Counted from the first letter of the stretch, positions 25,346 to 34,456 are shown. The stretch: 64,000 nucleotides of DNA from Bog-756 sp963845485 (GCA_963845485.1 CAWJSI010000017.1:186001-250000), one strand, 5' to 3'. Notes: generated by a model not told the origin, from the sequence alone. Made by a program: numbers and translations.

Positions 25346-26137
25346 CTACACCGAGGCCGGCGAGTCGGGGTCGGATTCGGCCGTGAGTATGGTCCGCTCC
25401 CCGCGAGAGGCGAGGACGTGCTCCACCGCGGCGAGCGCGCCGTCGGAGGGACCGCTGTAGGCCACCGAGCCGTGCTCGAGGACGACGGCAGTACGGGCAA
25501 TCTCGAGCACCCGATCCACCTGCTGCTCGACGATCAGCAGGGCGGTTCCCGCTCCGTTGATCTGACGCAGTCCGTCGTAGACGGCGTCGATCATCACCGG
25601 GGCGAGCCCGAGTGAGATCTCGTCGGCCACCAGGAGCCGAGGAGGCTCTACCAGCACCTTGGCCAGGGAAAGTATGCGCTGCTCACCCCCTGAGAGCGTG
25701 CCGCCCTGCTGCCGGCGTCTCGTTCCGAGGACCGGGAACGCCGCGTAGGCCTTCTCCAGCGACCCAGCGACGCTCTGTCGGCCCCCACGCTGTCGAAACG
25801 CCAACTTGAGGTTCTCTTCCACCGTGAGATTGGCGAAGACACCCCTGCCCTCGGGTACGTGGGCCGCTCCGGCCCGGGCGATCTTGTAGGCGGGGAGCCC
25901 GGTGACGTCCTTCCCGCTCAACCGGATCGATCCGGACGTACTGGCCAGGAGGCCGGTGATCACCCGGGACACGGTCGACTTGCCCGCTCCGTTGGAGCCG
26001 ATGAGGGCCGCCACCCCGGATTCGGGAACAGTGAAGGAGACGTCAAAGAGGGCACGGTACGGTCCGTAGCTGGCACTCACGTGGTCGACCTCGAGCGCCG
26101 GCGATCCGTCGGTCCTGTCTTCTGCCCGCGCCGTCAC
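25346..26137 (-). CDS. livF: branched-chain amino-acid-type ABC transporter ATPase
   Basis: A 263-residue ATPase of the LivF type, cytoplasmic and acting with LivG. It has Walker A LIGSNGAGKST, VPEGRGVFANLTVEENL (a LivF hallmark), signature LSGGEQRILSLAKVL, Walker B LLVADEISLGL and an H-loop reading VEQQ in place of the usual His. It starts at GTG 26137, 57 bp after the LivG stop. In actinobacteria such systems carry aromatic, aliphatic or steroid-like acids as well as amino acids. Confidence 0.88.
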   Translation of the reverse strand: MTARAEDRTDGSPALEVDHVSASYGPYRALFDVSFTVPESGVAALIGSNGAGKSTVSRVITGLLASTSGSIRLSGKDVTGLPAYKIARAGAAHVPEGRGVFANLTVEENLKLAFRQRGGRQSVAGSLEKAYAAFPVLGTRRRQQGGTLSGGEQRILSLAKVLVEPPRLLVADEISLGLAPVMIDAVYDGLRQINGAGTALLIVEQQVDRVLEIARTAVVLEHGSVAYSGPSDGALAAVEHVLASRGERTILTAESDPDSPASV

Positions 26138-26194
26138 CGGCCGGCTGACTCAGGAGCGCCGCAGCGCCGGTGGCGCCGTCGGTTGGCGAGGCGG

Positions 26195-26974
26195 TCACGC
26201 CTTCACCCCCAGGTAGGCCTCCCGGACGGCGGGATTGGCCATCACGTCGTCGAAGGGACCGTCGGCAATGACCGCCCCGAGGTTCATGACCACGGTGCGG
26301 TCGACCACCTCTCCGACCATGCCGAGGTCGTGCTCCACCAAGAGCATGGCCATGCCTCGCTCGTGCTGCAATTTGGTCAGCACCCCGGCCAGCTCACGCG
26401 TCTCATGGACATCGAGGCCCGAGGAGGGTTCGTCGGCCATGAGGAGTACGGGCTCACTGACGAGGGCACGGGCCAGCTCCACGAGTCGACAGGATCCCAG
26501 ACCGAGTGAGGCCACGGTCGTGTGAGCCTGGCTCTCGATGCCCACCAGCTCGAGGATGGCGTTCACCCGCTCCTGCTCCTCAGCGCTGGGCGCGCTCTTC
26601 CTCATCAGGTCCTTCCAGATGCGTCCCGTGCACCAGCGTGCCCGCACCGCGACCAACAGGTGATCCCAGACGGTCATGTCGGGGAAGACCTCGATGCGCT
26701 GATAGGTCCGACCGATGCCCAAACGCGCCCGTTTGTAGGTGGGCAGATCGAGGAGGTCGTTCCCTTCGAGCTCCACGCGGCCCTGTTCTGGTCGCAGCTG
26801 GCCGCCCACACAGTTGAACAGTGTCGTCTTGCCCGCACCGTTGGGTCCGACCAGTCCGACGCTCTCGCCTCGTCCCACCGAGAGGCTGACCTCACTGACG
26901 GCAGCGACACCCCCGAACGTCTTAGACACGCCGGTGACTTCGAGGAGGGGCCCCACCCCTGCTGGCTCAGCCAC
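26195..26974 (-). CDS. livG: branched-chain amino-acid-type ABC transporter ATPase
   Basis: A 259-residue LivG-type ATPase. Walker A GPNGAGKTTLFN, GIGRTYQRIEVFPDMTVWDHL (Q-loop region), Walker B LLMADEP and VEHDLGMV are present. The signature loop reads LGLGSCRLVELARAL, a weak version of LSGGQ. The GTG at 26974 overlaps the end of the permease gene by 8 nt and has a CGGAG site before it; the more upstream ATG at 27112 would run deep into the permease gene and is unlikely. Confidence 0.85.
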   Translation of the reverse strand: MAEPAGVGPLLEVTGVSKTFGGVAAVSEVSLSVGRGESVGLVGPNGAGKTTLFNCVGGQLRPEQGRVELEGNDLLDLPTYKRARLGIGRTYQRIEVFPDMTVWDHLLVAVRARWCTGRIWKDLMRKSAPSAEEQERVNAILELVGIESQAHTTVASLGLGSCRLVELARALVSEPVLLMADEPSSGLDVHETRELAGVLTKLQHERGMAMLLVEHDLGMVGEVVDRTVVMNLGAVIADGPFDDVMANPAVREAYLGVKA

Positions 26975-28961
26975 GATCGCTGGCTCCGGCCAGTGCGGGC
27001 CCTCCGGGTGCTTCCGGATCCACGTCGGCACTGTTCTTGAAGAGGATGCTCTGCATGCGGAGGGTCGACTTACGCTTCTGATATTCGAGGATTCCCTCAG
27101 GGTGGCGGGCATAGGTCAGGGCACCGAAGGCAAAGAACACCACCTCGAGGCTGTTGCCACCGAGGCGGGCCGGAACATAGGTCAGCAGCTGGCTGATGAT
27201 CACGTAACCGAACCCTGCCTGCACCGCACCTTCCACCGTGTTGGCACCGGTAGGCACCACCACCACCACATAGACCAAGGACAACAAGTAGACGAAGAGC
27301 TGGGGATTGACCTGCTGTTGTTGGATGGAGAGCATCGTTCCGCCCACACCGGCTACCGCACCGGACAGGGCGAAGATCACGATGTGCTGCCACCGGAGGT
27401 TGATGCCCAGACCCGACGCGCCGGCCTCACTGCCCCGCATGGCACCGAGGAATCGACCCGTCGTCCCGCGGTGGATCAGCCGGACGACGGCGATGCAGAC
27501 GACCAGCACCACCATGGCCAAGATGAAGAAGGCATGACCGTCCGGATTGGTGATGCCGAGCCCGACCCACTTGGGCTTGACCTGCAGTGACGTCCCGTTG
27601 GTGGCGGTCAGCTGGGGGAACACGGTGTTGTCGAAGAACAGCGCGGCAGCGATGGTCAACAGGGCGAGTCCCAGTCCTCGAAGCCGCACTGAGGCGAAGG
27701 CCAGCACGGTGGCCACCAGGGCCGCCGCCGCCGCACCCACCAGACCCCCGATCAATAGGTTGAGGCCGAAGTGGTTGGCCAGTTGGGCGGCGGTGAACGC
27801 TCCGACACCGGCCAAGGTGGCCTGGGCCAGGGAGAGCTGACCACCCATGCCCGTGATCAGGGTGATGGAGAGGAAGACGATCGAGTAGACGAGCCCGGCA
27901 TTGAACACGTTCTCCCAGGTCGTGGGCAGCCAGGTCAGCATGGAGATGACGAATACGGCCAACAGCACGTACCACCCCACCCGAGTCACCTTTTCGATCT
28001 GCGGGGCCCGGATCGCGGCGGCTGAAGGCGGGGTCGGGGGGTCGACGGACGAGAGCGGGTCCTTCGTGCTGTCCAGGGTGCGGAGGCCGGGGACGACGAG
28101 GAGCGCCACCACGAGCACGATGAAGGGCAGCGACGTGAGCACGGCCGAGGACCAGACGCTACTGACCGGGAGATACCCCTGCAGCGTCGTGGCCAACACG
28201 CCCATGGCCACACCCACCAGGGCGGCGATGGGCATGGACCGGAGCACAGCCCATGCCGCGGCGGCAAAGGCCGCCACCATGAGGGCGGCGTAGTCGTCGA
28301 ACTGCAGCTGACCGTAGATGGGGGCGAGCAGCACGCCAGCCAGTCCAGCCATGAAGCCCGAGATCATCCAGGCGGTCGCCACCACCCGTCCGGCGTTGAC
28401 CCCGTCCAACTCGATGAGACGCCGGCTCTCGACGGCACCCCGCATCTGCAGGCCCAGGCTGGTGAACCGCATGAGTCCCACCAGAGCCACCAAGATGAAT
28501 ACCGTGGTCAAGATGGTGGTCAGGTAGATCCCGTTCACCGGAGTTCCCGCCACCCGGAAGTACACGGTGTCAGGATTGAAGATGATGCTCGGGGGGCTGT
28601 AGGTGTTCGCGCTCCCGAAGATCACGGCGAGCAGCGAGGGGATCCCCACGAAGAGACTGATCCCCGTCACCAGCTTGGCCGTCGTATTGGAGTTGGGGAT
28701 CTTACTGAACAGCAGCCGGTCGAAGGCCAAGCCGATCAGCGGGGCCAGCACCACCACCGAAAGGACGAACGCCACCCCGACGGGGAGGTGCACGGTCTGC
28801 ACCAGCTTGGTGAAGGCGTAGCCGGAGATGTAGGCCTGGGCCCCGTAGGCGAAGTTGAACACTCCGGTGGCTTGATAGGTGAGGACCAGCCCCACGGCCA
28901 CGATGGCATAGGTGCAGCCGTAGGGAACTCCGGGAATGGCGAAGCCCAGGAAGTGCTCCAC
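26967..28961 (-). CDS. fused LivH-LivM branched-chain-type permease
   Basis: A 664-residue membrane protein in which the two permeases of a Liv system are joined. Residues 1 to about 285 match LivH (the start GFAIPGVPYGCTYAIVAVGLVLTYQ and the GRVVATAW helix). A hydrophilic linker with a PPTPPSAA stretch follows, then about residues 330-630 match LivM (SLAQATLAGVGAFTAAQ and LGAMRGSEAGASGLGINL are diagnostic). No stop or frameshift separates the halves. The GTG start lies 43 bp downstream of the binding-protein stop, so SBP, permease, LivG and LivF form one operon. Confidence 0.88.
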   Translation of the reverse strand: MEHFLGFAIPGVPYGCTYAIVAVGLVLTYQATGVFNFAYGAQAYISGYAFTKLVQTVHLPVGVAFVLSVVVLAPLIGLAFDRLLFSKIPNSNTTAKLVTGISLFVGIPSLLAVIFGSANTYSPPSIIFNPDTVYFRVAGTPVNGIYLTTILTTVFILVALVGLMRFTSLGLQMRGAVESRRLIELDGVNAGRVVATAWMISGFMAGLAGVLLAPIYGQLQFDDYAALMVAAFAAAAWAVLRSMPIAALVGVAMGVLATTLQGYLPVSSVWSSAVLTSLPFIVLVVALLVVPGLRTLDSTKDPLSSVDPPTPPSAAAIRAPQIEKVTRVGWYVLLAVFVISMLTWLPTTWENVFNAGLVYSIVFLSITLITGMGGQLSLAQATLAGVGAFTAAQLANHFGLNLLIGGLVGAAAAALVATVLAFASVRLRGLGLALLTIAAALFFDNTVFPQLTATNGTSLQVKPKWVGLGITNPDGHAFFILAMVVLVVCIAVVRLIHRGTTGRFLGAMRGSEAGASGLGINLRWQHIVIFALSGAVAGVGGTMLSIQQQQVNPQLFVYLLSLVYVVVVVPTGANTVEGAVQAGFGYVIISQLLTYVPARLGGNSLEVVFFAFGALTYARHPEGILEYQKRKSTLRMQSILFKNSADVDPEAPGGPALAGASDRG

Positions 28962-29004
28962 TCCTGTGTCGACCCCTACCTGTCCCGTTTATCGTCGGGC
29001 CGGA

Positions 29005-30309
29005 TCACGTGCCCGGGGTGCCCTTGGGCGGCGTCACCGGAGTCGGGTTCTTCACGTTGTTCGGGACGCAGACGAACACCTGCTTCCCCTTGCCGAACAC
29101 CGGGACGAACTTCGACTGCTTCACCTGGAGATAGGCACTGCAGCTCGGCCAGGTGACCCCGGTGTGGAGCTTGGTCCAGTCGACGAGAGCGGACACTCCC
29201 TGGCCGGTGAAGTTGGTGATCTTGTTGGTGGCGTTGACCACGCTGGCCTGGGTGATGTTGTTTCCCGCCGCCTTGATGCCGGCGGCGATCAGTGCGGCCG
29301 ACTGCCACCCTTGGAGGGCCACGTCGTTGTACACATCGTTGGGCTCGTACTTCTTCATTGCCGCGATGTAGGCCTGCATACCCGAGTAGGTGTTCCCGTA
29401 CTTAGCCGTGTTGGCGGCCTCGAACGGCACGGTCCCGGTGTTGTTCAAGTAGACGCCCTGCATCAGGCTGTTGTACTTGTTGAGCAGGGTCTGGTCGTAG
29501 CCGTTGAGCCACAGCTGTTTGATCTTGAGGCCGTACTGCTGAATGGCCCGGGCCAGGGTGACGTTGTCGGTGTCCTGCATACAGGTCACGACCAGCTGGG
29601 AGCCGGCCTGCTGCATGCGCTGGGCATCGGACGAGTAACTCCCACCCAGCTGAGCCCCGACGTCCACGAAGTTGACGTTGTAGCCCGCCGCCTTCATACC
29701 CTTGGCGTAGGAGTTGCAGGCGTTGTACGACGACGAGATGGACGGTCCGTAGCTGATGAAGGCCACCGACTTCGCCTTCACCTTCTTGATGAAGTAGCTC
29801 ATCTCCGGAAAGCCCGCCGAGTAGACCTGGGTGGACCCACCCACGGCGAACAGGTTGGGTGCGGTCTGCCAGTTGGCCGAGACGTTGTAGCCGTACGTCG
29901 GGGTCTTGGTGGAGACGAAGTAGCCGGGCGTGAACCACGCCGAGGCCACGCCGGCGGCGAAGACGTGGTCCTGGTCGATAAGGGTATGGACGTCCTGGGT
30001 GAACTGCGAGGGCGAACCACCGTCATCGAGGTTGTTGGTGAGGACGATCTTCCGCCCGTTGACGCCGCCCTTGGCGTCAATGGTCTTGAAGTAAGCGATC
30101 ATGCCCGGAGCGAGACCCCCGAAAAGACCGGCCAGCGGGCCGCTCAGGGTCGAGATGGCCCCGATGTTGATCTGGGTGGCCGACACTCCCGGGGCGGCTG
30201 TGGCCGCACCCGCACTCGCCGAGCCCCCGGTGATGGCCGTGCCCCCGGCGATCGTGATGCCCAAGGCCAAGACCCCGGCAACCACTCGTCTCCCCCGTCG
30301 CTTCCCCAT
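29005..30309 (-). CDS. ABC transporter substrate-binding protein (Liv type)
   Basis: A 434-residue secreted binding protein. A basic MGKRRGRR start, a hydrophobic core (VVAGVLALGITIAG) and an Ala/Gly-rich cleavage region form a signal peptide. The mature part begins near SATQINIGAISTLSGPLAG and holds GGVNGRKIVL, standard for the family. It is the first gene of the operon with the LivH-LivM permease and both ATPases. A TTGACA/TTAAGA promoter lies about 85 nt upstream. The ligand is unknown; the surrounding catabolic genes favour a hydrophobic acid over an amino acid. Confidence 0.87.
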   Translation of the reverse strand: MGKRRGRRVVAGVLALGITIAGGTAITGGSASAGAATAAPGVSATQINIGAISTLSGPLAGLFGGLAPGMIAYFKTIDAKGGVNGRKIVLTNNLDDGGSPSQFTQDVHTLIDQDHVFAAGVASAWFTPGYFVSTKTPTYGYNVSANWQTAPNLFAVGGSTQVYSAGFPEMSYFIKKVKAKSVAFISYGPSISSSYNACNSYAKGMKAAGYNVNFVDVGAQLGGSYSSDAQRMQQAGSQLVVTCMQDTDNVTLARAIQQYGLKIKQLWLNGYDQTLLNKYNSLMQGVYLNNTGTVPFEAANTAKYGNTYSGMQAYIAAMKKYEPNDVYNDVALQGWQSAALIAAGIKAAGNNITQASVVNATNKITNFTGQGVSALVDWTKLHTGVTWPSCSAYLQVKQSKFVPVFGKGKQVFVCVPNNVKNPTPVTPPKGTPGT

Positions 30310-30392
30310 GTACCACCCTCCCTAGTAGCCGGCCGGACCCATTGGCCCGACGCAGACGCGACACCCCCCGGATGGCGGAACGTCGAGCCAGT

Positions 30393-30421
30393 TCTTAAAA
30401 CACGGAGGTGACGTATGTCAA
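30393..30421 (-). promoter_or_regulatory. sigma-70-type promoter of the Liv operon
   Basis: On the minus strand a consensus TTGACA (30421-30416) is followed after 17 nt by TTAAGA (30398-30393). It lies in a 216-bp gap (30310-30525) that is richer in A and T than its surroundings, and would give a leader of about 75 nt before the binding-protein ATG. Confidence 0.55.
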
Positions 30422-30525
30422 CAACCGTCTGCTTCCCCTGCTCGGAGCATGGTACTGGCGAAATCAGGATGATGCTGTTCATCTGGGTCAAAGAATGCCG
30501 TTCTCATTTCAGCAACGCTCGTCTC

Positions 30526-32199
30526 TCACCCGAGGAACTGTCGTTGGCGGTCGAACTCCCGCAGGGCGAGGACTTCGGACTGGGTCACCGGTTCGAGGTC
30601 GGCCACATCGACTGCCACTTCGGGCTGCCATCCACAGGACCCCACCATGGCCCGCACTCGGTCAGCGAACGGCTCAGGTCCCGAGGGTACGGCCGCCACC
30701 TTCAGCCGACCGTCAATCCGTCGCAGGACGCCACGGTCGGTGACCACACTGCTGACCCGTTCCCCGGGGGCGGTGATGTACGCGACCTCCGCGGGAAGCC
30801 TCCGAGGTCGGGCCAGGGTAACCACCACGCAGGTAGCGGCTCGACTCACCACGTCATTGGCCCCTCCCGATCCGACGAGGAACCGGCCGTCCCCGAGCGC
30901 GGTGGAGTTCAGATTGCCATGCTGATCCACCTCGGCAGCACCCAGGCAGCCCACGGTCGACGTGCCCGGACCACCCACCACCATGCCGAGGACGGTGGAG
31001 GCGTCAGCGAGCAGCGACGTGGCCGGAAAGACCCGGTGGTTGAAGATGTAGGGATCGGCCGGCGTCGGGGTGTAGCCCCACAGACCCAACTCCGCGGTGA
31101 GGTGCACCGATCCGCCTGCGGCTCGGGCGCGGGCCACCGCCACCCAGGCGGCCAGATTGGCGACGCCCGCACCGGCCAACACGGCGTCGGCCCCGAGTCG
31201 GGTCACGGTCTCGTGCACCTCGCGGGCACCGAGACTGGCCGCCACCTCCCACTCGCTCACTGCCTCGTCGGTCGGCACCGGATGAGCCTCGGCGTCACGG
31301 CGCCACGAATCCGCATCGGCCAGGAGTCGCAGCCCGATCAGACGGTCGTCGCCCAGGTGGTGCAGGTAGCCGGCGTGGTCGACGGGTCCGAGCACGTGCT
31401 CGTGCGCCCAGGCGTCGAAATCCGTACGAGCGGCGGCGGCGGCCGCTATCCAAAACGGGATGTCCTCGCCGTATCCAGCCACGGGGAGGCCCGGGGCGTA
31501 GCACCCGCCGGGGTGGGCGCCGTAGGGTGCCTCCACTACGGCCAGGACCCGGTGGGCCGGGATTTTGACCCGGTGGCCCAGTTCCTCCAGGTCGTCGACG
31601 ACCGCCTCCACCGTGGCGACGACGCCCCGCCGGGCCGCCCAGGCCCCCCACACGCCTTCGAGCAGTGGTTCGGAGATCGCCAGGTTCCCGTGCCGATCGG
31701 AGACCGCGGCGTGCAGGAGGGCGACATCGGGCACGAGAGGCGCCACAAGGCCGACGTCGCCGAACGGTGACTCGACAGTGGCGAATGCGTCATTGGCGGC
31801 CATGGCCGAGCCGGCGAGGGAGCCCGTGACCACCGCGGGCAGGCCGCGGGCAGCGGCCTCGAGGCGCTGGGCCATGGTGAGGATGGACCAGTGCTCGACC
31901 TCCACCTCACCGGACTGGTATCCCTCCTGGAAGATCGGGTTCGGGGCGTAGGAAGGAAAGCTGTTGCCGGAGTAGGCGGTGATCACCCGGCGCACCATCC
32001 GACCCCGGAAGAAGAGGGCGCCAAGGGCGCCGAGGCTGGTCATGATCAGGGTCAGCCCGGCGTCGGACCCCCACTGCTGTCGGGCCAGTTCTCGAGCCGC
32101 CGCCGTCCAGCGACTGTGTCCGAGCATGACGTGGACGGCGTCACCCGGGCGCACATGCCGCTCCACTGCATCGCTCAGGGCAATTCCCACTTCGGCCAT
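30526..32199 (-). CDS. fused class I CoA-transferase / IpdAB-like protein
   Basis: A 557-residue protein with both halves of a class I CoA-transferase fold. The N-terminal half begins with GIALSDAVERHVRPGDAVHVMLG and contains EVEHWSILTMAQRLEAAARGLP (alpha subunit). The C-terminal half has HLTAELGLWGYTP, then VGCLGAAEVDQHGNLNSTA and LVGSGGANDV (beta subunit). The last block is typical of the IpdB branch, whose IpdA-IpdB complex hydrolyses a steroid ring in mycobacteria, whereas others are true CoA-transferases. Which activity applies here is open. TAACCT stands 8 nt before the ATG, indicating a leaderless transcript. Confidence 0.8.
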   Translation of the reverse strand: MAEVGIALSDAVERHVRPGDAVHVMLGHSRWTAAARELARQQWGSDAGLTLIMTSLGALGALFFRGRMVRRVITAYSGNSFPSYAPNPIFQEGYQSGEVEVEHWSILTMAQRLEAAARGLPAVVTGSLAGSAMAANDAFATVESPFGDVGLVAPLVPDVALLHAAVSDRHGNLAISEPLLEGVWGAWAARRGVVATVEAVVDDLEELGHRVKIPAHRVLAVVEAPYGAHPGGCYAPGLPVAGYGEDIPFWIAAAAAARTDFDAWAHEHVLGPVDHAGYLHHLGDDRLIGLRLLADADSWRRDAEAHPVPTDEAVSEWEVAASLGAREVHETVTRLGADAVLAGAGVANLAAWVAVARARAAGGSVHLTAELGLWGYTPTPADPYIFNHRVFPATSLLADASTVLGMVVGGPGTSTVGCLGAAEVDQHGNLNSTALGDGRFLVGSGGANDVVSRAATCVVVTLARPRRLPAEVAYITAPGERVSSVVTDRGVLRRIDGRLKVAAVPSGPEPFADRVRAMVGSCGWQPEVAVDVADLEPVTQSEVLALREFDRQRQFLG

Positions 32200-32213
32200 G
32201 GGAGGGCAGGTTA
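32200..32213 (-). promoter_or_regulatory. leaderless-type -10 box (TAACCT, 8 nt spacer)
   Basis: Read on the minus strand, TAACCT (32213-32208) stands 8 nt before the ATG at 32199. Confidence 0.5.
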
Positions 32214-32245
32214 CCCAGCTACACCCGACGCTCGGGAACCGGGGC

Positions 32246-32749
32246 TCAGTCGATCAGCACGTCGAGGCTCGCCCCCAGCGCGGCGAGGTCGACGCTGTCG
32301 TTGTCCTCGGCATACCGCAAGCCCTGCACGTTGAACAGCTGCACCGAGGGGGCGCCTATTGGATAGGGACCCCAGTGCCAGGTGCCCTGGTGGAGCACGA
32401 TGGGCTGGAGGGTGTCGAGAACGAACGCCTGCACTTGGGCCACGTCGGCCGGATCCCTCATGGCCACCCCGGCCGGGGCCACCACTACTACGGCGGCCAC
32501 GTCCAACGGCATGACCACCTGAGTGTGGGTGGCGTGGCGGAACAGGACATCACAGCGCAGCCCCCCGACCACCCCGGGCACCTCGTCCCTCGTATGGCCG
32601 ATGAGATTGACGTGGGCGTCCTGCCAGGCGAACTCGAGACGATGGTCGCCGTCCCGGGGATCAGTGTCGGTCACGGGCAGCCAGCCGAACGGGGCCCACC
32701 CGTCGGCGGTCAGCGGCACCGGGGTGATCCGGCGGACTTCCTCACTCAT
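32246..32749 (-). CDS. ureidoglycolate lyase (AllA)-like cupin protein
   Basis: A 167-residue protein with the AllA pattern: FRHATHTQVVMPLD (the metal-binding His-x-His-like segment), VVVVAPAG and LHQGTWHWGPYPIG. AllA releases urea from ureidoglycolate, but no allantoin genes are nearby, so the true substrate may be another hydroxyacid. GGAG lies 9 nt before the ATG, and TAGACC further upstream could be its -10. It is divergent from the cupin at 32834. Confidence 0.6.
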   Translation of the reverse strand: MSEEVRRITPVPLTADGWAPFGWLPVTDTDPRDGDHRLEFAWQDAHVNLIGHTRDEVPGVVGGLRCDVLFRHATHTQVVMPLDVAAVVVVAPAGVAMRDPADVAQVQAFVLDTLQPIVLHQGTWHWGPYPIGAPSVQLFNVQGLRYAEDNDSVDLAALGASLDVLID

Positions 32750-32833
32750 GTCGCACGCTCCAGGGGCGGGTCTACGGTGTCGTGAGGCAACCTAACATCG
32801 AGCAAGGAAACCGACGAAGCCGGAGGAGGCACC

Positions 32834-33229
32834 ATGGCCATGGACGTGCGCAACATCGAAGACGTCGCCCCCGTCATCGAGCACAACGGGACCGTACCGG
32901 TGTGGTGGATGGTGAACTCGAGGGAGATGAAAGAAGCCACTGACGGTGGCTTCTTGGAGTTGGTCAACGAGTTCGTCGTCGAGGGTGGCGGTTATGTCGA
33001 CCCCCACTCTCATCCCACCCACGAGTTCTATTACGTCCTCCGGGGCCGGGGCATCATGACCATCGAAGGCGAAGATCGCCCCATCGCCCAAGGGGACCTG
33101 GTCCACATCCCGCCCGACGCGGTGCACAGCCTGCGACCAGTGAGCGATCACGCCGACATCCACTGCTTCTGCTTCGCTATCGGCGTGAAGGGCTCCGGAC
33201 CCATCGATTACACCACCCACTCCAGCTGA
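32834..33229 (+). CDS. small cupin-domain protein
   Basis: A 131-residue single-domain cupin. The first motif has the metal set in DPHSHPTHEFYYVLRGRG (His-x-His, then Glu) and the second in GDLVHIPPDAVHSL (His). Such proteins are small metalloenzymes or sensors, and no specific reaction can be assigned. It has the strongest ribosome site of this region (GGAGGAGG) and a TAACAT -10 box about 40 nt upstream. Confidence 0.8.
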   Translation: MAMDVRNIEDVAPVIEHNGTVPVWWMVNSREMKEATDGGFLELVNEFVVEGGGYVDPHSHPTHEFYYVLRGRGIMTIEGEDRPIAQGDLVHIPPDAVHSLRPVSDHADIHCFCFAIGVKGSGPIDYTTHSS

Positions 33230-33267
33230 CCGGGGCGACCCAATGGCTGCTCCTGTCGGTGCAGGTG

Positions 33268-33903
33268 TCAGTCGTCCGGTCCGACCTCAATGAGCGAGGC
33301 GTCCAGACCCAACAGTTCGACGGTGGTCGAGCCACCGCGCAGTGCCGCGAAGTAGCCCGTCTCGGCCTCGGAACGGCGCTGACCGGCAGCGAGAGTAGCG
33401 TCGAGCGATCCGCCTGGGATGACGACGACGCCGTCCACATCACCCACCACCCAGTCGCCGACGCTCACCGGTACACCGGCGACCTTCGTGGTCGTGCCCA
33501 CCGCGCCTCTGGCCAGCTTCGTGGCACCCGGGAGCGCAATGGTGGCGGAAAACACCGGGAATCCGAGCTGCTCCAGCGCGGCCACATCCCGAACACCGCC
33601 GTCGATTACGAGGCCGGCCAATCCCCGGGACAGTGCACCGGTGGTGAGGACCTCGCCCCAGTAGCCCCGATCGGGCACGAGACCAACGTCGACCACCAGC
33701 ACCGAGCCGGCCGGTGCCTGTGCCACCGCCACGTGAATGGCCAAGTTGTCACCTGGGGTACACCGCACCGGGTAGGCCGGAGCGGCCAGGGCGGCACCCG
33801 GCCACACCGGGCGGATCCGTGGGGGCATACCCCTCCCCCCGCTCTCTCCGAGCGTGGCCGAACCCAGCTCGGAGAGCACGGCGGCAGTCTGTGAACCGGT
33901 CAT
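33268..33903 (-). CDS. RraA-like / HMG-type aldolase family protein
   Basis: A 211-residue protein of the RraA fold, which includes 4-hydroxy-4-methyl-2-oxoglutarate aldolases and oxaloacetate decarboxylases. AIHVAVAQAPAGSVLVVDVG, the GGVRD loop with its conserved Arg-Asp, and GDWVVGDVDGVVVIP are characteristic. The ATG at 33903 follows GAGAGGAG by 6 nt; a longer frame upstream lacks a ribosome site. The RidA gene lies 76 bp upstream on the same strand. An aldolase role on a pyruvate-type keto acid is the best guess. Confidence 0.8.
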   Translation of the reverse strand: MTGSQTAAVLSELGSATLGESGGRGMPPRIRPVWPGAALAAPAYPVRCTPGDNLAIHVAVAQAPAGSVLVVDVGLVPDRGYWGEVLTTGALSRGLAGLVIDGGVRDVAALEQLGFPVFSATIALPGATKLARGAVGTTTKVAGVPVSVGDWVVGDVDGVVVIPGGSLDATLAAGQRRSEAETGYFAALRGGSTTVELLGLDASLIEVGPDD

Positions 33904-33979
33904 GAGGCTCCTCTCGCGGACGTGGTCGACGTCCGGTCGTCCGATACTGCATCGATCCCGCACGTCATCTACGTGACGA

Positions 33980-34456
33980 TCACTTGCCGAGTGCCACGGT
34001 GACCTCGATCTCGACCGCCCCACCCCGGGGCAGGGACGCTACGCCGATGGCCGACCGGGTGTGCCGTCCGGCGTCTCCGAAGACGGCGTAGAGGACGGCA
34101 CTGGCGCCGTCGACCACGGCCGGCTGTTGGTGGAAGTCTGGAGCCGAGGCCACGAAACCGGTGACTGTGAGCACCCGCTCCACCCGGTCGAGCGAGCCCA
34201 ATTCCGCTTCCAGCACCGCCAAGGCGTTGAGCGCGCATACGCCGGCGGCGGCCGCGCCCTCCTCCACGGTCACATCCACACCGAGCGCACCGATGCAGGT
34301 CAGTTGGCCCTCGATCCGAGGGAGTTGGCCCGAGGTCCGGGCGATCCCATCGTGGACCACCACGGAATCCAGTGGGTCGTGCGGCGGATGCGGGCCGTGC
34401 AGGACCAGGCCCAGTTCGCGGAGTCGATCGCGGATGCGTCCCTCCCCCTCCGCCAT
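33980..34456 (-). CDS. RidA/YjgF family protein
   Basis: A 158-residue member of the RidA/YER057c family. GIARTSGQLP, NALAVLEAELGSLDRVERVLTVTGFV and the ending RSAIGVASLPRGGAVEIEVTVAL carry the conserved Arg near the end that binds the substrate carboxylate. Family members hydrolyse reactive enamines or imines, or serve in side pathways of keto-acid catabolism. A G-rich ribosome site precedes the ATG, with a TAGCAT -10 candidate at 34564-34559 on the minus strand. Confidence 0.85.
   Translation of the reverse strand: MAEGEGRIRDRLRELGLVLHGPHPPHDPLDSVVVHDGIARTSGQLPRIEGQLTCIGALGVDVTVEEGAAAAGVCALNALAVLEAELGSLDRVERVLTVTGFVASAPDFHQQPAVVDGASAVLYAVFGDAGRHTRSAIGVASLPRGGAVEIEVTVALGK

Noticed and set aside
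23833..25386. 517-codon plus-strand frame covering the thiolase gene
   Set aside because: Antisense to a complete thiolase with all active-site residues; no domain visible in the frame.
28936..30411. 491-codon plus-strand frame opposite the binding protein
   Set aside because: Antisense shadow; its sequence is a string of Val/Gly/His/Asp without structure, and the opposite strand encodes a signal peptide and a typical binding-protein fold.
30404..31770. Plus-strand frame starting at 30415 with a near-perfect GGAGGTGA ribosome site
   Set aside because: The start looks attractive, but after about 35 codons the frame is antisense to the CoA-transferase gene and shows no protein features. The same bases include the minus-strand TTGACA promoter, which explains the region better.
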